Assembly: GCA_964607515.1 (NCBI GenBank)
Contig: CAZSKU010000017.1
Coordinates: 1 to 52,376 of the forward strand
Direction: 5' to 3'
Source: UBA6080 sp964607515
Lineage (GTDB): Bacteria; Fermentibacterota; Fermentibacteria; Fermentibacterales; JCC-6
DNA length: 52,376 nt
Positions 6,868 to 15,659 of the stretch are shown one piece after another. Made by a program: the position numbers and the translations under genes. Each line of letters begins with the position of its first letter. Position 1 is the stretch's first letter. The notes beneath the pieces were generated by a model, which searched no databases, was not told the DNA's origin, and saw only the letters and a list, made by a program, of their open reading frames with translations.

Positions 6868-7985
6868 ACCTCCTGTCGGCGGTCCTGGCCGCGGCAACCT
6901 TGAATCTGTACCCCCGGTTCGACGGCGTTCTGCTGGAGATCTCATCCCCGGATGGGATCAACCCGGACAGCTGCCGGGTAGCCGTGGCGGGTTACCGCCT
7001 CACGGTCGAGCTGGACGGGGGGCTGGATGGCCCCGTCTTCATGCTGCCGGTGTGGATAGACTCTCTGCGGTGCGATTCCACAGGGCTTTCAGCGGTGCTG
7101 GACAGTTCCGTCATCGCTGTGGACTACGGATTCAACGGGGACGGCACGGTCCTCCTTCTCTTCGCCAGGACCGGTGAGCCGGCGCTCATACCGATGCTGG
7201 CATGGCGGGGTCCCCCCCAGATGCCGGACACCGTCCACGCCGACGTGGACTCCCTGGTCTATGCCGCCATGGAGATGGGGCTGGAAAGCCCGTGGCTGGA
7301 GGACTTCGACTGCGTCGTCCTGGACCCGGGGCACGGCGGAAGGGATCCGGGAGCGGTTGGGCCCGGAGGATCCCTGGAGAAGAGCCGCACCCTGGAGATC
7401 GCCCTGATGGCCCGGGACCTGCTTCGTATACGCCTGCCCGAGGTAAGGGTAGTGCTTACAAGGTCCTCGGACGAGTACGTTTCCCTGGGGGCCAGGACCA
7501 GGCTGGCCAACCGGTATCGGGCGGACCTGTTCGTGAGCATACACTGCAACGCCAGCACCAACCGTGAAGCCTGGGGCCACGAGACCTTCTTCCTGTCCAG
7601 GGCCAGAACAGGCGACGCCAGGGCGGTTGAGCTGCTGGAGAACCAGGTGGTGGAACTGGACGACACCCCCGCGTCTCCGGACGACCCGCTGACCTTCATC
7701 CTGGCGGACATGGCCCAGAGCATCTTTCTCAACAACAGCAGCGCCCTCGCATCAATGGTCCAGGACAGGCTGGCCCGGACGTTCCCGGGCCGGCCCAACC
7801 GGGGGGTCAAACAGGCCGGGTTCCACGTACTCAGGGGCGCCTACATGCCTTCGGTCCTGGTGGAGGTGGCCTTCATATCCAACCCCGTGGAGGAGAGGGA
7901 TCTGCTCTCCCTGGACTTCCGTTTCAGGGCCGCGCAGGCTATTGTTGACGCAATTGCGGAATACTCGGAAGGAGCCGACCCGTGA
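6864..7985 (+). CDS. N-acetylmuramoyl-L-alanine amidase (Amidase_3)
   Basis: This 373-residue zinc amidase cleaves the bond between the peptide and MurNAc in peptidoglycan. The C-terminal catalytic domain (about 148-370) has the zinc ligands H157 in DPGHGGRDPGA, E172 in LEKSRTLE, H227 in SIHCNAS, and the catalytic glutamate in VLVEVAFISN. Residues 1-15 are a short hydrophobic signal, followed by an N-terminal beta-rich (AMIN-like) region that would target it to the envelope. Its start overlaps smpB and its stop overlaps the following gene, so it is translationally coupled on both sides. Its presence with murI in one operon links the cluster to cell-wall turnover. Confidence 0.92.
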   Translation: MNLLSAVLAAATLNLYPRFDGVLLEISSPDGINPDSCRVAVAGYRLTVELDGGLDGPVFMLPVWIDSLRCDSTGLSAVLDSSVIAVDYGFNGDGTVLLLFARTGEPALIPMLAWRGPPQMPDTVHADVDSLVYAAMEMGLESPWLEDFDCVVLDPGHGGRDPGAVGPGGSLEKSRTLEIALMARDLLRIRLPEVRVVLTRSSDEYVSLGARTRLANRYRADLFVSIHCNASTNREAWGHETFFLSRARTGDARAVELLENQVVELDDTPASPDDPLTFILADMAQSIFLNNSSALASMVQDRLARTFPGRPNRGVKQAGFHVLRGAYMPSVLVEVAFISNPVEERDLLSLDFRFRAAQAIVDAIAEYSEGADP

Positions 7986-8626
7986 ACCGCGGCAAGAGAA
8001 GTGGCGGCGCCCGGAGCAGACCCGCCACGGTGGACTCCGCCTTCATGATCCGCTCGGTGCTGGTTCTGGCGGGAATCGCAGTCCTGCTGGGGTTTGCCTC
8101 GTCCCTGATCATGAGGCTCATCAACAGGAAGCTGGACATCGAGGAACCGGCCCCCCGGGAGGAGCAGACCCAGTTGGAGCAGCAACTCCCGGACACGGCG
8201 GCAATGGTCGAGTACACACCAGTCGAGCCTGACATCACCACCGAAGAAGTTGCCCCCTGGGATCCCCGATGGCCCGTGGCGCCGTGCTCCGTGTACGTCG
8301 GCGGCAGCTCCCCCCCGGTTCTGGACACCATACCCGCGGCCCAGAGCCCGGACATGATTCCGGTGGAAACCCAGTACCTTCTGGAGAGCTGGGGCAGGGC
8401 CTCCGGCCTGGAGGAATCCGAGATTGACAGACTCTGGTCCTTCAACCGGTTCGACACTCTCTACGTGGACATGCCGAGGAGCATGGACATAGACGGCCTG
8501 AAGAGAACCCTGCAGAACCGTTTCGTCTGCTACACCCTCCTGATCCCCCTGGTGAACGGCCAGCTCCTGGAAAGCGCCGGCTCGGGCATTCCTCTGGCGG
8601 GGGTTCCCGGGGTGTTCTCCCGCTGA
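7982..8626 (+). CDS. Single-pass membrane protein of unknown function in the cell-wall operon
   Basis: The 214-residue protein starts at GTG overlapping the amidase stop. A short basic N-terminus (residues 1-18) precedes one transmembrane helix at about 22-45 (MIRSVLVLAGIAVLLGFASS). An acidic, proline-rich linker follows (about 50-110). A C-terminal domain has conserved-looking segments PVETQYLLESWGRASGL and WSFNRFDTLYVDMPRSMDI, and an LLIPLVNGQ strand. The topology is bitopic with most of the protein outside the cytoplasm. I do not recognise the family. Its position between an amidase and glutamate racemase suggests an envelope role, but nothing in the sequence shows a reaction. Confidence 0.75.
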   Translation: MNRGKRSGGARSRPATVDSAFMIRSVLVLAGIAVLLGFASSLIMRLINRKLDIEEPAPREEQTQLEQQLPDTAAMVEYTPVEPDITTEEVAPWDPRWPVAPCSVYVGGSSPPVLDTIPAAQSPDMIPVETQYLLESWGRASGLEESEIDRLWSFNRFDTLYVDMPRSMDIDGLKRTLQNRFVCYTLLIPLVNGQLLESAGSGIPLAGVPGVFSR

Positions 8627-9429
8627 TGACTGACGCGCCCGTCGGTATCTTCGATTCCGGCGTGGGCGGCCTGACCGTAGTCAGGGCGGTAAACCGGCTT
8701 CTTCCCTCGGAGTCGGTGCTGTACTTCGGGGACACCGCCAGGCTTCCCTACGGCTCCAAGTCGCCGGAGACGGTGATCCGCTTCTCCCTGGAGGACGCCC
8801 TCTTCCTGACGGAAAAAAAGGTGAAGATGGTGGTGGCGGCGTGCAACACCGCCAGTTCCGTTAGCCTGCCGGCCCTCAGGGAGGTTCTGGACGTGCCGGT
8901 TCTCGGGGTGATTCTTCCCGGCGCCGAGATGGCGGCTTCGGTCACCGGCAACGGCCGGGTCGGGGTGATCGGCACCCACGGTACGGTCTCAAGCGGGGCC
9001 TACCAGAAGGCCCTGATGGACCTGGGGGTCAGGGCGGTCTCCGCCCAGCCCGCTCCGCTGCTGGTGCCCCTGGTGGAGGAAGGCTGGCTGGACCACCCCA
9101 TCACCGAGGCCATCATCCGGGAGTACACCGGCCCCCTGATGAGGGAGGGGATAGACACCCTGGTCCTGGGCTGCACCCACTACCCGCTGCTGAAGCCGCT
9201 GTTCCGGAAGGTGCTCGGGGAGGGGGTCAACCTGGTTGATTCGGCGGAGGCCGCCGCCCTCAAGGCCCGGGAGATACTGGAGGAAAACGGTCTCCGAAGG
9301 GATGGGCCCTCCGGGGAGAACAGCTTCTACGTCAGCGACATCCCCCTGAAATTCCAGGAGATCGCCCAGAGGTTCCTGGGCCGGGCGGTGCCGCTGGTAA
9401 CCCAGATTCAGGTTGGTCGAGATGACTGA
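8626..9429 (+). CDS. murI: Glutamate racemase
   Basis: The 267-residue enzyme makes D-glutamate for peptidoglycan from L-glutamate without a cofactor. The two catalytic cysteines are in VAACNTAS (C73) and LGCTHYP (C183). The N-terminal GIFDSGVGGLTV and YFGDTARLPYG motifs are canonical. The start ATG overlaps the upstream TGA (TGATG), and the stop lies inside the beginning of rph. Confidence 0.96.
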   Translation: MTDAPVGIFDSGVGGLTVVRAVNRLLPSESVLYFGDTARLPYGSKSPETVIRFSLEDALFLTEKKVKMVVAACNTASSVSLPALREVLDVPVLGVILPGAEMAASVTGNGRVGVIGTHGTVSSGAYQKALMDLGVRAVSAQPAPLLVPLVEEGWLDHPITEAIIREYTGPLMREGIDTLVLGCTHYPLLKPLFRKVLGEGVNLVDSAEAAALKAREILEENGLRRDGPSGENSFYVSDIPLKFQEIAQRFLGRAVPLVTQIQVGRDD

Positions 9430-10150
9430 AGAAAAGAGGATAGACGGCAGGCTGCCCCTGCAGCTCAGGGACATCAGCTTCGAGGTGGGTTTCCAGCCCC
9501 AGCCCCACGGGAGCGTTCTGATCTCGTGGGGGGAGACGAGGGTTCTCTGCAGCGCCATCGTGGAGAACCGGGTTCCCTACTTCATGCAGGGCAAGGGAAG
9601 CGGCTGGATAACCGCCGAGTACGACATGCTTCCCGGAAGCGGCAACAGGCGTGTCCGCAGGGACCGGGGAGCGGTGGTCAAGGGACGGACCCAGGAGATT
9701 CAGAGGCTGGTGGGCAGAAGCCTCCGGCAGTGCGTGAACCTCGAAAGGCTCGGCGAGAAGCAGATCACAATAGACTGCGACGTGCTCGTGGCGGACGGGG
9801 GAACCAGGGTGGCATCCATCACCGGGGGCGCCGTAGCCCTGAGGCTTGCCCTGCTCAGGCTGATAGCCGACCGGGTTCTGCCGCAGGACCCGTGGCGATG
9901 CTGGGTGGCCGGGGTGAGTCTTGGAACCGCCGCCGGAGGAATCCTTCTGGATCTCTGCTACGAGGAGGACTCCTCGGCGGACCTGGATATGAACCTGGTG
10001 GCCTCATCCGACGGAAGGATCATCGAACTCCAGGCCACGGCCGAAAGGGAACCGGCGTCTCTGGAGGCCCTCAATGAAATGGCCCTGCTGGCCCTCCGGG
10101 CGGTCACCGAGGAAGTGATTCCGCTTCAGAAGGAAGCGGTGGGGGAGTGA
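9422..10150 (+). CDS. rph: Ribonuclease PH
   Basis: The 242-residue phosphorolytic exoribonuclease trims tRNA 3' ends. It has the family motifs RDISFEVGFQPQPHGSVLISWGETRVLCSA-like first strand set, GWITAEYDMLPGS, RDRGAVVKGRTQEIQRLVGRSLR and DCDVLVADGGTR (phosphate-binding arginines and the acidic metal site). The ATG at 9422 overlaps the murI stop; a TTG at 9413 is a weaker alternative. The rph-rdgB order is common in bacteria and supports both calls. Confidence 0.96.
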   Translation: MTEEKRIDGRLPLQLRDISFEVGFQPQPHGSVLISWGETRVLCSAIVENRVPYFMQGKGSGWITAEYDMLPGSGNRRVRRDRGAVVKGRTQEIQRLVGRSLRQCVNLERLGEKQITIDCDVLVADGGTRVASITGGAVALRLALLRLIADRVLPQDPWRCWVAGVSLGTAAGGILLDLCYEEDSSADLDMNLVASSDGRIIELQATAEREPASLEALNEMALLALRAVTEEVIPLQKEAVGE

Positions 10151-10752
10151 AGCGCCCCCGGGGGATCATCCTGGCCAGCGGCAATCCCGACAAGCTCAGG
10201 GAAGTTCGGATGATCCTGCCGGACATGGGCTTCGAATCCATCCTTCGGTGGAAACCGGGCTGGGAGGTGGAGGAGACGGGGTTCACCCTTCGGGAGAACG
10301 CCCTGCTCAAAGCCCGGGACGCATGCCTGGCCACCGGCCTTCCTGCGGTGGCGGAAGACACCGGCCTGTTCGTCTGGGCGCTGGGGGGCGGCCCGGGCGT
10401 CTACTCCGCCAGATACGCCGGTCCCGGCTGCACCTACGCGGACAACGTGCGCAAACTCCTGAACGCCCTGCTGTGGGAGGAGGGGGAGGCCAGGCGGGCC
10501 GGTTTCAGAACCGCCGCGGCCCTGGTGACCCCTGACGGCACGGAGATTGCGGCCGAGGGCAGGGTGGAGGGATACATCACCCTGGAGCCCGAGGGCGACG
10601 GAGGATTCGGCTACGACCCCGTGTTCTTCTCTCCGGAGCTGGGCAAGACCCTTGCCTCCGCCTCCGAGGCGGAAAAGAACAGTGTGAGCCACAGGGCAAG
10701 GGCCTTCAGATCCCTGGAACCCGGCCTCGAGGGGCTGAAGCTCCGGCGGTGA
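10147..10752 (+). CDS. rdgB: Non-canonical purine NTP pyrophosphatase (RdgB/HAM1 family)
   Basis: The 201-residue enzyme hydrolyses dITP, XTP and similar nucleotides to monophosphates, protecting DNA. Signatures are the N-terminal LASGNPDKLREV, ENALLKARD, VAEDTGLFVWALGG, GGFGYDPVFF and the C-terminal SHRARA. The GTG start overlaps the rph stop by four bases. It completes the rph-rdgB pair within the smpB operon. Confidence 0.95.
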   Translation: MKRPRGIILASGNPDKLREVRMILPDMGFESILRWKPGWEVEETGFTLRENALLKARDACLATGLPAVAEDTGLFVWALGGGPGVYSARYAGPGCTYADNVRKLLNALLWEEGEARRAGFRTAAALVTPDGTEIAAEGRVEGYITLEPEGDGGFGYDPVFFSPELGKTLASASEAEKNSVSHRARAFRSLEPGLEGLKLRR

Positions 10753-11258
10753 ACATCTTCGTTCTGGATCCGGACCCGGCCCGCTGCGCCCGATACCACA
10801 CGGACGCCCACGTTGTGAAGATGACCCTGGAGGGAGCCCAGATGCTGTGCACATCCTCCAGCCTTCACGGAGTTCCCGGACCCTACCGCCCCACACATCC
10901 GAATCACCCATGCACCCTCTGGACGGGCGCATCCCTGTCCAACTGGAGGTGGCTGCGAAGACTCACCCTGGCCCTGGGCCGGGAGTACACCCACCGGTTC
11001 CGGCGGGAGAGGCCCCACGCCTCTGCGGAGGTGGCGGCGATGCTCAGGGAACCGCCGATTCAGGACCTGGGGCTTCTGCCCTTCGTCCAGGCGATGCCCG
11101 AGAAATACCGTATAGCAGGGGATCCGGTGGCCGCCTACCGGCTCTACTACGCTGAAGAGAAGGCCGCGGGAGCCCGGTGGACCGGGCGGAGGAAACCGGC
11201 CTGGCTGTCGGAAGCCCTCATTCGAACCGGTTCACCCGGACGTGGCACCCCGACCTGA
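10749..11258 (+). CDS. Conserved phage/bacterial protein of unknown function
   Basis: The 169-residue protein starts at a GTG overlapping the rdgB stop. It contains FVLDPDPARCARYH, DAHVVKMTLEGAQML, THPNHPCTLW, NWRWLRRLTLALGREY, FVQAMPEKY and AYRLYYAEEK. I recognise this set as a conserved hypothetical family seen in phages and diverse bacteria. The invariant-looking His17 and His21 with nearby Asp resemble a metal or nucleic-acid site, but no activity is known to me. It is the last gene of the smpB operon. Its last 41 bases overlap the end of the convergent msrBA gene, and the tail after KPAWL looks non-conserved. Confidence 0.7.
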   Translation: MNIFVLDPDPARCARYHTDAHVVKMTLEGAQMLCTSSSLHGVPGPYRPTHPNHPCTLWTGASLSNWRWLRRLTLALGREYTHRFRRERPHASAEVAAMLREPPIQDLGLLPFVQAMPEKYRIAGDPVAAYRLYYAEEKAAGARWTGRRKPAWLSEALIRTGSPGRGTPT

Positions 11259-12150
11259 CCCCGTTCTTGCCGAAGTAGTCCTGATGGTAGTCCTCCGCTG
11301 GCCAGAACACATCCAGGGGTCTGACTTCGGTCACCACGTCGTACCCCCTGTCCCGGAGAATCCCGATGAGCTCCTCCAGAACATGTTTCTGTTCCTCCCG
11401 GGTCCAGAAGACCGCCGACCGGTACTGGCTGCCCACATCCACCCCCTGTCGGTTGGGGGTTGTGGGGTCGTGGATCTCGAAGAACTGCCTGGCCAGCTCC
11501 TCGAAGTTCACCACCGAAGGATCGAAGACCACCTCCACCGCCTCGGCGTGCCCGGTTTCCCCGGAGCACACCTCCCGGTAGGTGGGGCTTTCCATGTAGC
11601 CTCCGGTGTAGCCTGAGGTGGCGCTCAGCACGCCGGGAACCTGCCGGAAGTAGTGCTCGACGCCCCAGAAGCACCCGCCGGCGAAAACCGCGGTCTCGGT
11701 CTCCACCCGGGGCCGGAACTCCAGGGAGACCGAGTTCACGCAGTGCCTCAGGTTGGCCGGAGTGAACCCTTCTCCCAGGAAGACATGCCCCAGATGGGCG
11801 CCGCAGGCGGCGCACACTATCTCCGTACGAAGGCCGTCAGGGTCGGGCCTTCTCAGGACCGCTCCGGAAATCTCCCCGTCGAAGGATGGCCAGCCGCAGC
11901 CGGAGGAAAACTTGTCACCCGAATCGAAAAGGGCCGCCCCGCACCTTCTGCAGTGGTAGGTGCCGTCTTCGAAGTGGTCCACGTAAACGCCGGAGAAGGG
12001 GGCCTCGGTGCCCCGGTGAACCATCACCCGTTCCTCCTCCGGGGTGAGTTCTCTGTACTGCATGGTCTCTCCTTCTCCCCTGGAGGCAAGCAGACCGCCG
12101 AAAGCCCCCAGCAGGGCCAGAAACGCTGCTGTCCCGGCAATCCTGTTCAT
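11218..12150 (-). CDS. msrAB: MsrB-MsrA fusion, peptide methionine sulfoxide reductase
   Basis: This 310-residue bifunctional enzyme repairs both epimers of methionine sulfoxide. The MsrB domain comes first (about 31-148) with zinc cysteines 67, 70, 113 and 116 and catalytic C137 in LRHCVNSVSLEF. MsrA follows (about 153-305) with GGCFWG (C160) and HDPTTPNRQGVDVGSQYRS. The first 25 residues form a signal peptide, implying an extracytoplasmic enzyme. An internal ATG at codon 30 (12063) is preceded by a strong GGGGAGAAGGAG ribosome site and would give a cytoplasmic form. Both starts are plausible. The C-terminal coding end overlaps the convergent gene by 41 bases. Confidence 0.93.
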   Translation of the reverse strand: MNRIAGTAAFLALLGAFGGLLASRGEGETMQYRELTPEEERVMVHRGTEAPFSGVYVDHFEDGTYHCRRCGAALFDSGDKFSSGCGWPSFDGEISGAVLRRPDPDGLRTEIVCAACGAHLGHVFLGEGFTPANLRHCVNSVSLEFRPRVETETAVFAGGCFWGVEHYFRQVPGVLSATSGYTGGYMESPTYREVCSGETGHAEAVEVVFDPSVVNFEELARQFFEIHDPTTPNRQGVDVGSQYRSAVFWTREEQKHVLEELIGILRDRGYDVVTEVRPLDVFWPAEDYHQDYFGKNGVRSGCHVRVNRFE

Positions 12151-12210
12151 CAGGAATTCGCCTTTCCACCCTCCAGGAAGAATACCGCCCGTGGTCCGCG
12201 CAGGTTCCAG

Positions 12211-15200
12211 CTACCTGAGGACCACCAGCCTTCGGGCGGAGCCCCGGTTTCCCGAGAGCCTCAGCAGGTAGACCCCGGAGGCCAGACCGTCGGTGTCTCC
12301 ATGGATGGAGCCGCAGAAGGGCCCGGTGCCCCGGAAGCTCCTAACCAGCCGCCCCGACAGGTCGTACATGTCCAGGCTGAACTCCCCGGATTCCGGCACG
12401 TTCACCGGCACGGAGAAGACCGAGAAGGACGGGTTCGGCCTGGGAGGGCCCAGCACCTGTACCGCAGGCCGGGGGCCCTCGGTCCCCAGATTGCCCAGGT
12501 ACCCGCCGGAGACCGTAATGTCGTCGATGAAAAAGCCGTCTCCCGTGGAACCGTCCGTGTCGGAGCGGAAGAGGAACTCCACCCGGTAGAGGTTTTCAGG
12601 GTCGGCGAAGGAAAGGTCGTAGGTGAAGTTGACCCAGCCCGTGCCCATTCCGTTGCCGGAGCCGAACAGAGCCCCCCCGGAGCCTATGAAGTCCAGGGTG
12701 TCACGGGTGGCGGCGGTGAGGTCGTGGAGGACCGGGTAAAGGCCGTCCGAACCGTAGAGGGCCACATCGAAGGAAGTCCAGAAGCTCAGGGTGGAATTGG
12801 GCGCCAGGTACATGTCCGGCCCGACGAGCCAGCAGTCCATTCCCGGCTGGTAGCCCTGGTCCCCGGCGCACTGCCAGCTGTGGGACGGGGAGTGGCTTCC
12901 GGTGTCGGTGATCCGCCACAGATCGCCTGTCCCCCCGTGGGTCCAGCCGGCGTCACCCGACTCCACGTCGTTTGACAGTCCGGTCTCCCCCACGGTGAAC
13001 CGGAGGGAGTCCTCCCGGCTGTAGGCGGTAGAGGCGGCCTCCAGGGTCAGGAGGAACCAGGGGAAGGAGGGGGACGGGGCCTCCGGGGCCAGGGTGCACA
13101 GGAAGGGAAAGTCCCCGGTGGAACCCGCCGGAATCAGGGGGCAGGTGAGGGTGTCGTCTTCAAAGTCCACCCATCCGGGCACCTGACCGATGATCACCCT
13201 CGCCTCCTGGGCGTCCAGAAGGCCGGTGTTGGCCACGGTGATGGTGAGGGTGAAGGTTTCCCCGGGCTCCGGGACGTTGTCGTCCCCGTCGTCCACGTCG
13301 TAGCAGGCGAAGTAGAGCCCCGGGGCGTGGATCAGGATTGAGAGGGGAATCTCCCAGGAGCCCTGCTGGCAGGATACCTCCAGGAGAAGCCCCACCGGCT
13401 GATTGTTCAGGGCATCCCCGTCGACGATCAAGTCCAGGGGTTCGGAGCCCTCCCCGGAGTCGCCCGGCGCCAGGTCCGGAAAGATCATGGAATCCTCCAG
13501 GAGTTCCACCGGACCGGAGACCGCCTGGGCCGTGAGGGAAATCCCGGAGAGGGGCTCGGTGCCCTGGTTGGCCAGGGTGAGGGTGATGTGGGCCAGGTCG
13601 CCGGGGGAGAGGAAGCCGTCGCCGCCCGAATCGTCTATGGCCACGCCGGAAACCGCCACCGCCGGCCCGCTGCCCTGGGGACATGTCTCGGAGGTGCGGC
13701 GGACCTCGCTACCCGTGAGGGTGACCGTCACGGACCCCTCCACCTGGAATCCGAACTGGAAGCAGTGGTAGCCGGAGGGGTCCAGCTCCGCGGTGAGGTG
13801 GTTGTCTCCCTGGTCATGGACACACAGTGTCAGCCCGTCCGGATCGCATCCCGACACCTGGACCGGGAAGGACCAGGTGTCGGGGGTTACGAAGGAGGGG
13901 TATTCCAGAGAGGGGGTGACCGGCTCCTTCCTGTAGGGGCGGAAGGACGGGTCGCCCAGAAGGTTGACCTGGTAGAGGTGCCAGCGGTAGACGTTCTCCC
14001 ACCGGCCGTAGGGGATGTAGAAGTCCTTCGATTCCGCAAGGACCTGGCCTATCCTGGTGTTCCGGTCCTGGTAGAGCCTGAGGAAGAAGTAACGGTCCAG
14101 GATGTCGGAGTAGCCGTAGGCCGGGTTTCCCGGTGAGCCCCAGCCGTAGCTGGAGTTTCCGATGAACGACACGCCGCAGCCCTGGGGGCTGGTCAGAAAA
14201 TGCTCGGCCACCGCGTCGAAATCGAAGGCCGCGCTCCAGCAGCCTATGGAGTAGAAGAACGAGGAGTAGCGGCCCTGGGAGTTCACCGAGTCCAGGAAGT
14301 AGGCATCGATGTTGTCGCCGCCGATGCTCATGCCGCTCCACCAGGCGTGTCCGTTGTGGTTGACCATGTTGGTGCCCGCGTTCATGGCCGACATGACGGC
14401 TTCACCGTCGAGGTTGCCCAGGGTCTGGTAGAGTTTCGTCACGTCCATGAAGCCCGGCAGGCACAGGGCCTGGATCATATTCTTGCTCACTCCGCCGTCG
14501 GTGAAGGGGTTGTTCCACAGCACCTCCGCCAGGAACAGCACGTCCAGCATGTGTCCGGGGTCGGCGCAGTCCTCGTAGGTCTTGAGCTTTTCGTACCAGG
14601 CCTCGGCCTCCGCCGGGCTGTTCACCGACACCCGGCCCACCCAGACGTCCGGGTAGAGGTCTACGTCGTCCTCGATCTCGCCGAACACGTCGTTCTGATT
14701 CGCGTCCCAGTCACCGTCCAGATCCGAGAAGTACAGGTCGCAGGGAAGGCTGTCTTCCCGGGGGTGGAATCCCGCCTGGCACTCCATGGCGAAGGCGTAC
14801 CTCATGGGAACGTGTTCGATGTCTCCACCGAGGAGAACGTAGTCAAGACCGTTTGCCTGCATGTAGGATATGATGTAGTTCCGCAGGGCCTCGGCGTCGT
14901 CCCTGCCCTGGGAGCCTTCCAGCACCTCCTCCATGGTCACCACCTCGGTGACTATGCCCTCGTCGGTCCGTCGCTGAGCCAGCTGCTCGAAAACCCCGGT
15001 CATCGAGGGGACCGTCACTATGAGCATTCCCGGGGAGTCGGGCCCTTTCAGAGGCCTTCGCAGGGTTCCCGCAGTGGTCGCCTGCAACCGGAGTTCCACG
15101 AGGCGCTGAAGCTCCCCGGTGACAGGGTTGTACCGGTAGGGGAACACCATGACCTCGCCCCGGGGAACTCCGTCCCGAAGGGAGGTTCCCGCGGCGGCCA

Positions 15201-15576
15201 CCGGGGAGGAAGGCCAGAACTCCGACACTCCGTAAACCGAAGGATCGCCTGATACCGGAAGGAAGCCGCCGCCTTCGTGCATTATCAGGGGAACCGGCGG
15301 AGCCAGGGGCCGTACGTTCACGACCCCCGGAAGGGTCGCCCACCGGGCTTCCACCGTCTCCACCGAGACCAGCTCCTCCCCCGGGGGGAGCGGGAAGACC
15401 CAGGGCACCCCCGGCAGGTCCGGCAAGCCCGCCATGTACCCGGGCAGCCCTTCCGGCAGCCGGACTGAAACACCCTGCACCGATCCCGCGAACTCTTCCC
15501 CGGCGGTCATGGAATGCACGGGAACATCCAGGGTCGATACCCCGGCAACAAGGCTCAGGAGAACCGCATAGTTCAT
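12211..15576 (-). CDS. Gingipain-like C25 cysteine protease with T9SS sorting domain
   Basis: The 1121-residue secreted protein has a signal peptide (1-16), then a C25 propeptide-like region to about 180. The catalytic domain spans about 180-600 and has the C25 His in NHNGHAWWS (H410) and Cys in YSIGCWSAAFD (C446). Calcium-type acidic loops (DLDGDWDANQND) and the LLGDPS strand are also present. Ig-like or CARDB-like domains follow to about 900, then a concanavalin-type beta domain to about 1040. The last 75 residues are a type IX sorting domain beginning PRPNPS and ending SGVYLLRL...RRLVVLR. The start at 15576 has AAAGGA six bases upstream. By family it is an extracellular endopeptidase. The gene is monocistronic; a near-palindrome GTATTAATAC (15605-15614) lies in its upstream region. 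Confidence 0.92.
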   Translation of the reverse strand: MNYAVLLSLVAGVSTLDVPVHSMTAGEEFAGSVQGVSVRLPEGLPGYMAGLPDLPGVPWVFPLPPGEELVSVETVEARWATLPGVVNVRPLAPPVPLIMHEGGGFLPVSGDPSVYGVSEFWPSSPVAAAGTSLRDGVPRGEVMVFPYRYNPVTGELQRLVELRLQATTAGTLRRPLKGPDSPGMLIVTVPSMTGVFEQLAQRRTDEGIVTEVVTMEEVLEGSQGRDDAEALRNYIISYMQANGLDYVLLGGDIEHVPMRYAFAMECQAGFHPREDSLPCDLYFSDLDGDWDANQNDVFGEIEDDVDLYPDVWVGRVSVNSPAEAEAWYEKLKTYEDCADPGHMLDVLFLAEVLWNNPFTDGGVSKNMIQALCLPGFMDVTKLYQTLGNLDGEAVMSAMNAGTNMVNHNGHAWWSGMSIGGDNIDAYFLDSVNSQGRYSSFFYSIGCWSAAFDFDAVAEHFLTSPQGCGVSFIGNSSYGWGSPGNPAYGYSDILDRYFFLRLYQDRNTRIGQVLAESKDFYIPYGRWENVYRWHLYQVNLLGDPSFRPYRKEPVTPSLEYPSFVTPDTWSFPVQVSGCDPDGLTLCVHDQGDNHLTAELDPSGYHCFQFGFQVEGSVTVTLTGSEVRRTSETCPQGSGPAVAVSGVAIDDSGGDGFLSPGDLAHITLTLANQGTEPLSGISLTAQAVSGPVELLEDSMIFPDLAPGDSGEGSEPLDLIVDGDALNNQPVGLLLEVSCQQGSWEIPLSILIHAPGLYFACYDVDDGDDNVPEPGETFTLTITVANTGLLDAQEARVIIGQVPGWVDFEDDTLTCPLIPAGSTGDFPFLCTLAPEAPSPSFPWFLLTLEAASTAYSREDSLRFTVGETGLSNDVESGDAGWTHGGTGDLWRITDTGSHSPSHSWQCAGDQGYQPGMDCWLVGPDMYLAPNSTLSFWTSFDVALYGSDGLYPVLHDLTAATRDTLDFIGSGGALFGSGNGMGTGWVNFTYDLSFADPENLYRVEFLFRSDTDGSTGDGFFIDDITVSGGYLGNLGTEGPRPAVQVLGPPRPNPSFSVFSVPVNVPESGEFSLDMYDLSGRLVRSFRGTGPFCGSIHGDTDGLASGVYLLRLSGNRGSARRLVVLR

Positions 15577-15659
15577 CTCGGTTCCTTTCATCCGTTTTCG
15601 TTTCGTATTAATACACGAAGATTCTAACCCGGTTTCGCACCGGCGGAAAGGACGGGGCA

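Noticed and set aside
11653..12975. 440-codon plus-strand frame
   Set aside because: Crosses from antisense of msrBA into antisense of the C25 protease, so it cannot be a conserved gene.
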